Assembly: GCA_024362935.1 (NCBI GenBank)
Contig: JANCRA010000039.1
Span: 6,759,040 to 6,823,039 of the forward strand
Direction: 5' to 3'
Source: Setophaga petechia
Lineage: Eukaryota; Chordata; Aves; Passeriformes; Parulidae
Length of the DNA: 64,000 nt
Position 1 is the first letter of the stretch; every line of letters starts with the position of its first letter. A model generated the notes under the pieces. That model was not told the origin of the DNA. It saw nothing but the letters and a program-made list of their open reading frames with translations, and did not search any database. The translations under genes were made by a program, and so were the position numbers. Shown piece after piece: positions 36,507-49,117 of this stretch.

Positions 36507-38586
36507 GTGAAGGGAAAGGCAAGAGAGTGGGAAAGTACTGTTTTCTAGCACTTTGCAAGCTGCTAACACAGTCCTAGTGCTGTGTAGCAGTTAGCTGTTC
36601 AGTGCACTACAGTAAGTGTTTCTTGTCACCTACATCTAAGCAAAAAGCTTTTTCACTATGTCTCGCAAGGAGAAAACCTTCCTGCTCACTAAACAACTTC
36701 CATCGTGTTGTAGATGTTGCAGGGAGGGCTGCAGAGTTTTTTGACACAAGAAAAAGAAAGTTGTCTAAGACGCCTTCCTTTCAAGTATTAATGTGAAGGG
36801 AAAGGCAAGAGAGTGGGAAAGTACTGTTTTCTAGCACTTTGCAAGCTGCTAACACAATCGCAGTGCTGTGTAGCAGTTAGCTTTTCAGTGCACTGCAGTA
36901 AGTGTTTCTTGTCACCTACATCTAAGCAAATAGCTTTTTCACTATTTCTCGCAAGGAGAAAACCTTCCTGCTCACTAAACAACTTCCATCGTGTTGTAGA
37001 TGTTGCAGAGAGGGCTGCAGAGTTTTTTGACACAAGAAAAAGAAAGTTGTCTAAGATGCCTTCCTTTCAAGTATTAATGTGAAGGGAAAGGCAAGAGAGT
37101 GGGAAAGTACTGTTTTCTAGCACTTTGCAAGCTGCTAACACAATCGCAGTACTGTGTAGCAGTTAGCTTGTCAGTGCACGGCAGTAAGTGTTTCTTGATA
37201 CCTACATCTGAGCAAATAGCTTTTTCACTTTGTCTCGCAAGGGGAAAACGTTGCTGCTCACTAAACATCTCCTATCGTGTTCTAGAAGTTGCACAGAGGG
37301 CTGCAGTGTGTTCTGTAACAAGAAAAAGAAAGTTGTCTAAGACGCCTTCCTTTCAAGTATTAATGTGAAGGGAAAGGCAAGAGAGTGGAAAAGTACTGTT
37401 TTCTATTACTTTGCAGGCTGCTAACACAATCGCAGTGCTGTGTAGCAGTAAGCTTTTCAGTGCACTGCAGTAAGTGTTTCTTGTCACCTACATCTGAGGA
37501 AATAGCTTTTTCGCTCTGTCTCTCAAGGAGAAAACCTTCCTGCTCACTAAACATCTCCTATCGTGTTCTAGAAGTTGCACAGATGGCTGCAGTGTGTTCT
37601 GTAACAAGAAAAAGAAAGTTGTCTAAGACGCCTTCCTTTCAAGTATTAATGTGAAGGGAAAGGCAAGAGAGTGGGAAAGTACTGTTTTCTAGCACTTTGC
37701 AAGCTGCTAACAGAATCCCAGTGCTGTGTAGCAATTAGCTTGTCAGTGCACGGCAGTAAGTGTTTCTTGATACCTACATCTGAGCAAATAGCTTTTTCTC
37801 TTTGTCTCGCAAGGGGAAAACGTTGCTGCTCACTAAACATCTCCTATCGTGTTCTAGAAGTTGCACAGAGGGCTGCAGTGTGTTCTCTTACAAGAAAAAG
37901 AAAGTTGTCTAGGACGCCTTCCTTTCAAGTATTAATGTGAAGGGAAAGGCAAGAGAGTGGGAAAGTACTGTTTTCTAGCACTTTGCAGGCTGCTAACACA
38001 ATCGCAGTGCTGTATAGCAGTTAGCTTGTCAGTGCACGGCAGTAAGTGTTTCTTGATACCTACATCTGAGCAAATAGCTTTTTCACTTTGTCTCGCAAGG
38101 GGAAAACGTTGCTGCTCACTAAACATCTCCTGTCGTGTTCTAGAAGTTGCACAGAGGGCTGCAGTGTGTTTTGCAAAATGTAAAAGAAAGTTGTCTCAGA
38201 CGCCTTCCTTTCAAGTATTAATGTGAAGGGAAAGGCAAGAGAGTTGAAAAGTACTGTTTTCTATTACTTTGCAGGCTGCTAACACAATCGCAGTGCTGTG
38301 TAGCGGTAAGCTTTTCAGTGCACTGCAGTAAGTGTTTCTTGTCACCTACATCTGAGGAAATAGCTTTTTCACTCTGTCTCGCAAGGAGAAAACCTTCCTG
38401 CTCACTAAACATCTCCTATCGTGTTCTAGAAGTTGCACAGAGGACTGCAGTGTGTTTTGCAAAATGTAAAAGAAAGTTGTCTAAGACGCCTTCCTTTCAA
38501 GTATTAATGTGAGGGGAAAGGCAAGAGAGTGGGAAAGTACTGTTTTCTATCACTTTGAAAGCTGCTTACCCAATCCCAGTTTTGTG

Positions 38587-38785
38587 CCGCTTCGTAGTTC
38601 GCCGTTCAGAAGCTGCCGCAGTCTCTGTTTCCCGGAGAAGGGGAAGACGCTTCTTGGCGCGAAGAATCTGGTGTCGTTACGCCGATCGCGGCGTGCTCCG
38701 GAGAACAGCTACGGCCGACAGACACCCGGAAGCGGCGCTTAAAGGCACAGTGCTCCGTCTCCTGGTCTTTAGCGTCTCCTGCCGG
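38587..38785. promoter_or_regulatory. CpG-dense candidate regulatory element, B4
   Basis: Apparently base-identical to B1. CCAAT 38570-38574, E2F-like palindrome 38653-38664, ETS-like core 38725-38733. Confidence 0.4.
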
Positions 38786-38947
38786 CTACACCTTAGCAAA
38801 AAGCTTTTTCATTATGTCTCGCCAGGAGAAACTGTGTCTGTTCACAAAAAACCTCCCATCGTGCTCTAGAGGTTGCAGGCAGCTCTGCAGAGTGTTGTGC
38901 AACAAGAAAAAGTAACTTGTCCAAAAAAGCCATCAATTCGAATGTTC

Positions 38948-40095
38948 CTGGAAAGGGAAAATGCAGGAGAGCGGATAGGTACTGTTTTCTACCAGTTTGC
39001 AAGCTGGACACACAATCCCAGTGTTATACTACGATTGACTTTGCAGTGCACTGTAATAATTGCCTATTGTTACTACATCTAAGCCAATAGCGTTTGCATT
39101 ATATCTCTTCAGGAGAAACTGTACCAGTTCAGAAAACAACTCTCATTTTTTCTAGAAGTTGCACGGAGGTGTGCAGAGTGTTTTGCAAGAAGCAAAAGAA
39201 AGTTGTCCAAAACTGCTGCCATTCGAATAGTAATGCGAATGGAAAAGGCAGGAGAGTGGAAAGGTGCTATTTTCTATCTGTTTGTAAGCTGCTTACACAA
39301 TCCCAGAGTTGTGCAGCAATTAGTTTTTCAGTGCACTGTAGTAGGTGCCTCTCTTCACCTGCATCTAAGCAAATTGCTTTTTCCCCATGTCTCGCAAGGA
39401 GAAACTGAGCCAGTTCAGAAAACATCTCCCATCGAGTTCTAGAGATTGCAGGCAGGTGTGCAGAGTGTTTTGCAAGAAGCCAAAGAAAGTTGTCTAAAAC
39501 GCCTTGCATTCAAATAGAAATGTGAATAGAAAAGGCAGGAGAAGGGAGAGGTACTGTTTTCTATCAATTTGCAACCTGCTTAGACAATCTGCGTGTTGTG
39601 CAGCAATTAGCTTGCAGTGCACTGTAGTAGGTGCCTCTTTTCACCTACATCTAAGCAAATTGCTTTTTCCCCATGTCTTGCAAAGAGAAACTGAGCCAGT
39701 TCAGAAAATATCTCCCATTGACTTCTAGAGATTGCAGGCAGGTGTGCAGAGTGTTTTGCAAGAAGCCAAAGAAAGTTGTCTAAAATTCTTTCCATTCGAA
39801 TAGTAATGTGCATGGAAAAGGCAGGAAGAGTGGAAAGGTACTGTTTTCTATCACTTTGCAAGCTGGGCACACAATCCCAGTGTTGTGCATCTATTAGCTT
39901 TGCAGTGCACTGCAGTAACTGCCTGTGGTAACCTACATCTAAGCAAAAAGCTTTTTCACTATCTCTTACTAGGAGAAAATGTTCCTGCTCATTAAACAAC
40001 TTCCATCGTGCTGTACAGGTTGCAGAGAGGGCTGCAGAATGTTTTGCAGCAAGAAAAAGAAAGTTGTCTAAGACGCCTTCCTTTCAAGTATTAAT
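38948..40095. repeat. D1-D4 run of B4
   Basis: Four divergent units as in B1, with the CACCTACATC variant in D3 at about 39646-39655. Confidence 0.92.
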
Positions 40096-43000
40096 GTGAA
40101 GGGAAAGGCAAGAGAGTGGGAAAGTACTGTTTTCTAGCACTTTGAGAGCTGCTAACACAATCCCAGTGCTGTGTACCAATTAACTTGTCACTGCACTGCA
40201 GTAAGTGTTTCTTGTCACCTACATCTAAGCAAATAGCTTTTTCACTATGTCTCGCAAGGAGAAAACCTTCCTGCTCACTAAACAACTTCCATCGGGTTGT
40301 AGATGTTGCAGAGAGGGCTGCAGAGTTTTTTGACACAAGAAAAAGAAAGTTGTCTAAGATGCCTTCCTTTAAAGTATTAATGTGAAGGGAAAGGCAAGAG
40401 AGTGGGAAAGTACTGTTTTCTAGCACTTTGCAAGCTGCTAACACAATCGCAGTGCTGTGTAGCAGTTAGCTGTTCAGTGCACTGCAGTAAGTGTTTCTTG
40501 TCACCTACATCTAAGCAAATAGCTTTTTCACTATGTCTCGCAAGGAGAAAACCTTCCTGCTCACTAAACAACTTCCATCGTGTTGTAGATGTTGCAGAGA
40601 GGGCTGCAGAGTTTTTTGACACAAGAAAAAGAAAGTTGTCTAAGACGCCTTCCTTTCAAGTATTAATGTGAAGGGAAAGGGAAGAGAGTGGGAAAGTACT
40701 GTTTTCTAGCACTTTGCAAGCTGCTAACACAGTCCTAGTGCTGTGTAGCAGTTAGCTGTTCAGTGCACTACAGTAAGTGTTTCTTGTCACCTACATCTAA
40801 GCAAAAAGCTTTTTCACTATGTCTCGCAAGGAGAAAACCTTCCTGCTCACTAAACATTTCCTATCGTGTTCTAGAAGTTGCACAGAGGGCTGCAGTGTGT
40901 TCTGTAACAAGAAAAAGAAAGTTGTCTAAGACGCCTTCCTTTCAAGTATTAATGTGAAGGGAAAGGCAAGAGAGTGGGAAAGTACTGTTTTCTAGCACTT
41001 TGCAAGCTGCTAACACAATCCCAGTTCTGTGTAGCAATTAGCTGTTCAGTGCATTGCAGTAAGTGTTTCTTGTCACCTATATCTAAGCAAAAAGCTTTTT
41101 CACTATGTCTCGCAAGGAGAAAACCTTCCTGCTCACTAAACATTTCCTATCGTGTTCTAGAAGTTGCACAGAGGGCTGCAGTGTGTTTTGCAGCCAGAAA
41201 AAGAAAGTTGTCTAAGACGCCTTCCTTTCAAGTATTAATGTGAAGGGAAAGGCAAGAGAGTGGGAAAGTACTGTTTTCTAGCACTTTGCAAGCTGCTAAC
41301 ACAGTCCTAGTGCTGTGTAGCCGTTAGCTTTTCAGTGCACTGCAGTAAGTGTTTCTTGTCACCTACATCTAAGCAAATAGCTTTTTCACTATGTCTCGCA
41401 AGGAGAAAACCTTCCTGTTAACTAAACAACTTCCATCGTATTGTAGATGTTGCAGAGAGGGCTGCAGAGTTTTTGGACACAAGAAAAAGAAAGTTGTCTA
41501 AGATGCCTTCCTTTCAAGTATTAATGTGAAGGGAAAGGCAAGAGAATGGGAAAGTACTGTTTTCTAGCACTTTGCAAGCTGCTAACACAGTCCTAGTGCT
41601 GTGTAGCAGTTAGCTGTTCAGTGCACTGCAGTAAGTGTTTCTTGTCACCTACATCTAAGCAAAAAGCTTTTTCACTATGTCTCGCAAGGAGAAAACCTTC
41701 CTGATCACTAAACAACTTCCATCGTGTTGTAGATGTTGCAGAGAGGGCTGCAGAGTTCTTTGACACAAGAAAATAAAGTTGTCCAAGATGCCTTCCTTTC
41801 AAGTATTAATGTGAAGGGAAAGGCAAGAGAGTGGGAAAGTACTGTTTTCTAGCACTTTGCAAGCTGCTAACACAATCCCAGTGCTGTGTAGCAATTAGCT
41901 TGTCAGTGCACGGCAGTAAGTGTTTCTTGATACCTACATCTGAGCAAATAGCTTTTTCACTTTGTCTCGCAAGGGGAAAAGGTTGCTGCTCACTAAACAT
42001 CTCCTATCGTGTTCTAGAAGTTGCACAGAGGGCTGCAGTGTGTTCTGTAACAAGAAAAAGAAAGTTGTCTAAGACGCCTTCCTTTCAAGTATTAATGTGA
42101 AGGGAAAGGCAAGAGAGTGGGAAAGTACTGTTTTCTAGCACTTTGCAAGCTGCTAACACAATCCCAGTGCTGTGTAGCCGTTAGCTTTTCAGTGCACTGC
42201 AGTAAGTGTTTCTTGTCACCTACATCTAAGCAAATAGCTTTTTCACTTTTTCTCGCAAGGAGAAAACCTTCCTGCTCACTAAACGTCTCCTATCGTGTTC
42301 TAGAAGTTGCACAGAGGGCTGCAGTGTGTTCTGTAACAAGAAAAAGAAAGTTGTCTAAGACGCCTTCCTTTCAAGTGTTAATGTGAAGGGAAAGGCAAGA
42401 GAGTGGGAAAGTACTGTTTTCTAGCACTTTGCAAGCTGCTAACAGAATCCCAGTGCAGTGTAGCAATTAGCTTGTCAGTGCACGGCAGTAAGTGTTTCTT
42501 GATACCTACATCTGAGCAAATAGCTTTTTCACTTTGTCTCGCAAGGGGAAAACGTTGCTGCTCACTAAACATCTCCTATCGTGTTCTAGAAGTTGCACAG
42601 AGGGCTGCAGTGTGTTCTGTAACAAGAAAAAGAAAGTTGTCTAAGACGCCTTCCTTTCAAGTGTTAATGTGAAGGGAAAGGCAAGAGAGTGGAAAAGTAC
42701 TGTTTTCTAGCACTTTGCAGGCTGCTAACACAATCGCAGTGCTGTGTAGCAGTAAGCTTTTCAGTGCACTGCAGTAAGTGTTTCTTGTCACCTACATCTG
42801 AGGAAATAGCTTTTTCACTCTGTCTCTCAAGGAGAAAACCTTCCTGCTCACTGAACAACTCCTATCGTGTTCTAGAAGTTGCACAGATGGCTGCAGTGTG
42901 TTCTGTAACAAGAAAAAGAAAGTTGTCTAAGACGCCTTCCTTTCAAGTATTAATGTGAAGGGAAAGGCAAGAGAGTGGAAAAGTACTGTTTTCTAGCACT

Positions 43001-46000
43001 TTGCAAGCTGCTAACAGAATCCCAGTGCTGTGTAGCAATTAGCTGTTCAGTGCACTGCAGTAAGTGTTTCTTGTCACCTACATCTAAGCAAAAAGCTTTT
43101 TCACTATGTCTCGCAAGGAGAAAACCTTCCTGCTCACTAAACATTTCCTATCGTGTTCTAGAAGTTGCACAGACGGCTGCAGTGTTTTTTGACACAAGAA
43201 AAAGAAAGTTGTCTAAGACGCCTTCCTTTCAAGTATTAATGTGAAGGGAAAGGCAAGAGAGTGGGAAAGTACTGTTTTCTAGCACTTTGCAAGCTGCTAA
43301 CACAGTCCTAGTGCTGTGTAGCCGTTAGCTTTTCAGTGCACTGCAGTAAGTGTTTCTTGTCACCTACATCTAAGCAAATAGCTTTTTCACTATGTCTCGC
43401 AAGGAGAAAACCTTCCTGTTAACTAAACAACTTCCATCGTGTTGTAGATGTTGCAGAGAGGGCTGCAGAGTTTTTTGACACAAGAAAAAGAAAGTTGTCT
43501 AAGATGCCTTCCTTTCAAGTATTAATGTGAAGGGAAAGGCAAGAGAATGGGAAAGTACTGTTTTCTAGCACTTTGCAAGCTGCTAACACAGTCCTAGTGC
43601 TGTGTAGCAGTTAGCTGTTCAGTGCACTGCAGTAAGTGTTTCTTGTCACCTACATCTAAGCAAAAAGCTTTTTCACTATGTCTCGCAAGGAGAAAATCTT
43701 CCTGCTCACTAAACAACTTCCATCGTGTTGTAGATGTTGCACAGAGGGCTGCAGATTTTTTTGACACAAGAAAAAGAAAGTTGTCTAAGACGCCTTCCTT
43801 TCAAGTATTAATGTGAAGGGAAAGGCAAGAGAGTGGGAAAGTACTGTTTTCTAGCACTTTGCAGGCTGCTAACACAATCCCAGTTCTGTGTAGCAATTAG
43901 CTTTTCAGTGCACTGCAGTAAGTGTTTCTTGTCACCTACATCTAAGCAAATAGCTTTTTCACTATTTCTCGCAAGGAGAAAACCTTCCTGCTCACTAAAC
44001 AACTTCCATCGTGTTGTAGATGTTGCAGAGAGGGCTGCAGAGTTTTTTGACACAAGAAAAAGAAAGTTGTCTAAGATGCCTTCCTTTCAAGTATTAATGT
44101 GAAGGGAAAGGCAAGAGAGTGGGAAAGTACTGTTTTCTAGCACTTTGCAAGCTGCTAACAGAATCCCAGTGCTGTGTAGCAATTAGCTTGTCAGTGCTCG
44201 GCAGTAAGTGTTTCTTGATACCTACATCTGAGCAAATAGCTTTTTCACTTTGTCTCGCAAGGGGAAAACTTTGCTGCTCACTAAACAACTTCCATCGTGT
44301 TGTAGAAGTTGCACAGAGGGCTGCAGTGTGTTTTGCAAAATGTAAAAGAAAGTTGTCTAAGACGCCTTCCTTTCAAGTATTAATGTGAAGGGAAAGGCAA
44401 GAGAGTGGGAAAGTACTGTTTTCTAGCACTTTGCAAGCTGCTAACAGAATCCCAGTGCTGTGTAGCAATTAGCTGTTCAGTGCACTGCAGTAAGTGTTTC
44501 TTGTCACCTACATCTAAGCAAAAAGCTTTTTCACTATGTCTCGCAAGGAGAAAACCTTCCTGCTCACTAAACATTTCCTATCGTGTTCTAGAAGTTGCAC
44601 AGAGGTCTGCAGTGTTTTTTGACACAAGAAAAAGAAAGTTGTCTAAGACGCCTTCCTTTCAAGTATTAATGTGAAGGGTAAGGCAAGAGAGTGGGAAAGT
44701 ACTGTTTTCTAGCACTTTGCAAGCTGCTAACACAATCCCAGTTCTGTGCAGCAATTAGCTTTTCAGTGCACTGCAGTGAGTGTTTCTTCTAACCTACATC
44801 TAAGCAAATAGCTTTTTCACTATGTCTCGCAAGGAGAAAACCTTCCTGCTCACTAAACAACTTCCATCGTGTTGTAGATGTTGCAGAGAGGGCTGCAGAG
44901 TTTTTTGACACAAGAAAAAGAAAGTTGTCTAAGATGCCTTCCTTTCAAGTGTTAATGTGTAGGGAAAGGCAAGAGAGTGGGAAAGTACTGTTTTCTAGCA
45001 CTTTGCAAGCTGCTAACACAATCCCAGTTCTGTGCAGCAATTAGCTTTTCAGTGCACTGCAGTAAGTGTTTCTTGTCACCTACATCTAAGCAAATAGCTT
45101 TTTCACTTTGTCTTGCAAGGGGAAAACGTTGCTGTTCACTAAACAACTTCCATCGTGTCGTAGATGTTGCAGAGAGGGCTGCAGAGTTTTTTGACACAAG
45201 AATAAGAAAGTTGTCTAAGATGCCTTCCTTTCAAGTATTAATGTGAAGGGAAAGGCAAGAGAGTGGGAAAGTACTGTTTTCTAGCACTTTGCAAGCTGCT
45301 AACAGAATCCCAGTGCTGTGTAGCAATTAGCTTGTCAGTGCACGGCAGTAAGTGTTTCTTGATACCTACATCTGAGCAAATAGCTTTTTCTCTTTGTCTC
45401 GCAAGGGGAAAACGTTGCTGCTCACTAAACAACTTCCATCGTGTTGTAGAAGTTGCACAGAGGGCTGCAGTGTGTTTTGCAAAATGTAAAAGAAAGTTGT
45501 CTAAGACGCCTTCCTTTCAAGTATTAATGTGAAGGGAAAGGCAAGAGAGTGGGAAAGTACTGTTTTCTAGCACTTTGCAAGCTGCTAACACAGTCCTAGT
45601 GCTGTGTAGCAGTTAGCTGTTCAGTGCACTACAGTAAGTGTTTCTTGTCACCTACATCTAAGCAAAAAGCTTTTTCACTATGTCTCGCAAGGAGAAAACC
45701 TTCCTGCTCACTAAACAACTTCCATCGTGTTGTAGATGTTGCAGGGAGGGCTGCAGAGTTTTTTGACACAAGAAAAAGAAAGTTGTCTAAGACGCCTTCC
45801 TTTCAAGTATTAATGTGAAGGGAAAGGCAAGAGAGTGGGAAAGTACTGTTTTCTAGCACTTTGCAAGCTGCTAACACAATCGCAGTGCTGTGTAGCAGTT
45901 AGCTTTTCAGTGCACTGCAGTAAGTGTTTCTTGTCACCTACATCTAAGCAAATAGCTTTTTCACTATTTCTCGCAAGGAGAAAACCTTCCTGCTCACTAA

Positions 46001-47530
46001 ACAACTTCCATCGTGTTGTAGATGTTGCAGAGAGGGCTGCAGAGTTTTTTGACACAAGAAAAAGAAAGTTGTCTAAGATGCCTTCCTTTCAAGTATTAAT
46101 GTGAAGGGAAAGGCAAGAGAGTGGGAAAGTACTGTTTTCTAGCACTTTGCAAGCTGCTAACACAATCGCAGTACTGTGTAGCAGTTAGCTTGTCAGTGCA
46201 CGGCAGTAAGTGTTTCTTGATACCTACATCTGAGCAAATAGCTTTTTCACTTTGTCTCGCAAGGGGAAAACGTTGCTGCTCACTAAACATCTCCTATCGT
46301 GTTCTAGAAGTTGCACAGAGGGCTGCAGTGTGTTCTGTAACAAGAAAAAGAAAGTTGTCTAAGACGCCTTCCTTTCAAGTATTAATGTGAAGGGAAAGGC
46401 AAGAGAGTGGAAAAGTACTGTTTTCTATTACTTTGCAGGCTGCTAACACAATCGCAGTGCTGTGTAGCAGTAAGCTTTTCAGTGCACTGCAGTAAGTGTT
46501 TCTTGTCACCTACATCTGAGGAAATAGCTTTTTCGCTCTGTCTCTCAAGGAGAAAACCTTCCTGCTCACTAAACATCTCCTATCGTGTTCTAGAAGTTGC
46601 ACAGATGGCTGCAGTGTGTTCTGTAACAAGAAAAAGAAAGTTGTCTAAGACGCCTTCCTTTCAAGTATTAATGTGAAGGGAAAGGCAAGAGAGTGGGAAA
46701 GTATTGTTTTCTAGCACTTTGCAAGCTGCTAACAGAATCCCAGTGCTGTGTAGCAATTAGCTTGTCAGTGCACGGCAGTAAGTGTTTCTTGATACCTACA
46801 TCTGAGCAAATAGCTTTTTCTCTTTGTCTCGCAAGGAGAAAACGTTGCTGCTCACTAAACATCTCCTATCGTGTTCTAGAAGTTGCACAGAGGGCTGCAG
46901 TGTGTTCTCTTACAAGAAAAAGAAAGTTGTCTAGGACGCCTTCCTTTCAAGTATTAATGTGAAGGGAAAGGCAAGAGAGTGGGAAAGTACTGTTTTCTAG
47001 CACTTTGCAGGCTGCTAACACAATCGCAGTGCTGTATAGCAGTTAGCTTGTCAGTGCACGGCAGTAAGTGTTTCTTGATACCTACATCTGAGCAAATAGC
47101 TTTTTCACTTTGTCTCGCAAGGGGAAAACGTTGCTGCTCACTAAACATCTCCTGTCGTGTTCTAGAAGTTGCACAGAGGGCTGCAGTGTGTTTTGCAAAA
47201 TGTAAAAGAAAGTTGTCTCAGACGCCTTCCTTTCAAGTATTAATGTGAAGGGAAAGGCAAGAGAGTTGAAAAGTACTGTTTTCTATTACTTTGCAGGCTG
47301 CTAACACAATCGCAGTGCTGTGTAGCGGTAAGCTTTTCAGTGCACTGCAGTAAGTGTTTCTTGTCACCTACATCTGAGGAAATAGCTTTTTCACTCTGTC
47401 TCGCAAGGAGAAAACCTTCCTGCTCACTAAACATCTCCTATCGTGTTCTAGAAGTTGCACAGAGGACTGCAGTGTGTTTTGCAAAATGTAAAAGAAAGTT
47501 GTCTAAGACGCCTTCCTTTCAAGTATTAAT
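40096..47530. repeat. Canonical array A5, 26 units
   Basis: 26 units, one of them 285 bp. Relative to A3 it carries seven additional units (41240-43240). The unit at 44957 starts TGTAGGG, has cassette a on the left and b on the right (CTAAGC then TTGCAAGGGGAAAACG) and the rare AGAATAAGAAAG. Its sister is at 53979 and a relative is at 61442. Confidence 0.95.
41526..41810. repeat. Unit with 1-bp deletion creating AATAAA (285 bp)
   Basis: ACAAGAAAAAGAAAG is shortened to ACAAGAAAATAAAG, and the next bases read TTGTCCAAG. The change removes one base and creates AATAAA at 41772-41777 on the + strand. The copy at 50548-50832 has the same lesion. Confidence 0.9.
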
Positions 47531-47608
47531 GTGAGGGGAAAGGCAAGAGAGTGGGAAAGTACTGTTTTCTATCACTTTGAAAGCTGCTTACCCAATCCCA
47601 GTTTTGTG

Positions 47609-47807
47609 CCGCTTCGTAGTTCGCCGTTCAGAAGCTGCCGCAGTCTCTGTTTCCCGGAGAAGGGGAAGACGCTTCTTGGCGCGAAGAATCTGGTGTCGTT
47701 ACGCCGATCGCGGCGTGCTCCGGAGAACAGCTACGGCCGACAGACACCCGGAAGCGGCGCTTAAAGGCACAGTGCTCCGTCTCCTGGTCTTTAGCGTCTC
47801 CTGCCGG
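47609..47807. promoter_or_regulatory. CpG-dense candidate regulatory element, B5
   Basis: Apparently base-identical to B1. CCAAT 47592-47596, E2F-like palindrome 47675-47686, ETS-like core 47747-47755. Confidence 0.4.
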
Positions 47808-47969
47808 CTACACCTTAGCAAAAAGCTTTTTCATTATGTCTCGCCAGGAGAAACTGTGTCTGTTCACAAAAAACCTCCCATCGTGCTCTAGAGGTTGCAG
47901 GCAGCTCTGCAGAGTGTTGTGCAACAAGAAAAAGTAACTTGTCCAAAAAAGCCATCAATTCGAATGTTC

Positions 47970-49117
47970 CTGGAAAGGGAAAATGCAGGAGAGCGGATAG
48001 GTACTGTTTTCTACCAGTTTGCAAGCTGGACACACAATCCCAGTGTTATACTACGATTGACTTTGCAGTGCACTGTAATAATTGCCTATTGTTACTACAT
48101 CTAAGCCAATAGCGTTTGCATTATATCTCTTCAGGAGAAACTGTACCAGTTCAGAAAACAACTCTCATTTTTTCTAGAAGTTGCACGGAGGTGTGCAGAG
48201 TGTTTTGCAAGAAGCAAAAGAAAGTTGTCCAAAACTGCTGCCATTCGAATAGTAATGCGAATGGAAAAGGCAGGAGAGTGGAAAGGTGCTATTTTCTATC
48301 TGTTTGTAAGCTGCTTACACAATCCCAGAGTTGTGCAGCAATTAGTTTTTCAGTGCACTGTAGTAGGTGCCTCTCTTCACCTGCATCTAAGCAAATTGCT
48401 TTTTCCCCATGTCTCGCAAGGAGAAACTGAGCCAGTTCAGAAAACATCTCCCATCGAGTTCTAGAGATTGCAGGCAGGTGTGCAGAGTGTTTTGCAAGAA
48501 GCCAAAGAAAGTTGTCTAAAACGCCTTGCATTCAAATAGAAATGTGAATAGAAAAGGCAGGAGAAGGGAGAGGTACTGTTTTCTATCAATTTGCAACCTG
48601 CTTAGACAATCTGCGTGTTGTGCAGCAATTAGCTTGCAGTGCACTGTAGTAGGTGCCTCTTTTCACCTATATCTAAGCAAATTGCTTTTTCCCCATGTCT
48701 TGCAAAGAGAAACTGAGCCAGTTCAGAAAATATCTCCCATTGACTTCTAGAGATTGCAGGCAGGTGTGCAGAGTGTTTTGCAAGAAGCCAAAGAAAGTTG
48801 TCTAAAATTCTTTCCATTCGAATAGTAATGTGCATGGAAAAGGCAGGAAGAGTGGAAAGGTACTGTTTTCTATCACTTTGCAAGCTGGGCACACAATCCC
48901 AGTGTTGTGCATCTATTAGCTTTGCAGTGCACTGCAGTAACTGCCTGTGGTAACCTACATCTAAGCAAAAAGCTTTTTCACTATCTCTTACTAGGAGAAA
49001 ATGTTCCTGCTCATTAAACAACTTCCATCGTGCTGTACAGGTTGCAGAGAGGGCTGCAGAATGTTTTGCAGCAAGAAAAAGAAAGTTGTCTAAGACGCCT
49101 TCCTTTCAAGTATTAAT
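47970..49117. repeat. D1-D4 run of B5
   Basis: Four divergent units as in B1, CTGTGGTAACC form in D4. Confidence 0.92.

Larger units (their letters stand above)
31645..38508. repeat. Canonical array A4, 24 units
   Basis: Exactly 24 x 286 bp. It equals A3 in order, plus six extra units explained by one 5-unit duplication and one single-unit duplication (33361-36506). Outside that segment A3 and A4 are nearly identical at offsets of 6735 bp (left) and 8451 bp (right). Confidence 0.95.
38509..40095. repeat. Divergent island B4
   Basis: Full 1587-bp copy: H 38509-38947, D1-D4 38948-40095. Its D3 has CACCTACATC where all other complete islands have CACCTATATC. This is the base found in canonical cassette a, so it could be a conversion or a chance reversion. 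Confidence 0.95.
38509..47530. repeat. Superunit B4+A5 (9022 bp)
   Basis: Island plus 26 canonical units. The following 8164 bp (B5+A6) repeat it at a constant offset of 9022 bp up to the unit at 55409, with only scattered differences. The 1-bp deletion, TCGTATTG and GTTTTTGGACAC variants are all shared. Confidence 0.92.
47531..49117. repeat. Divergent island B5
   Basis: Full 1587-bp copy: H 47531-47969, D1-D4 47970-49117. Offset 9022 from B4 and nearly identical, except that D3 has the common CACCTATATC. Confidence 0.95.
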
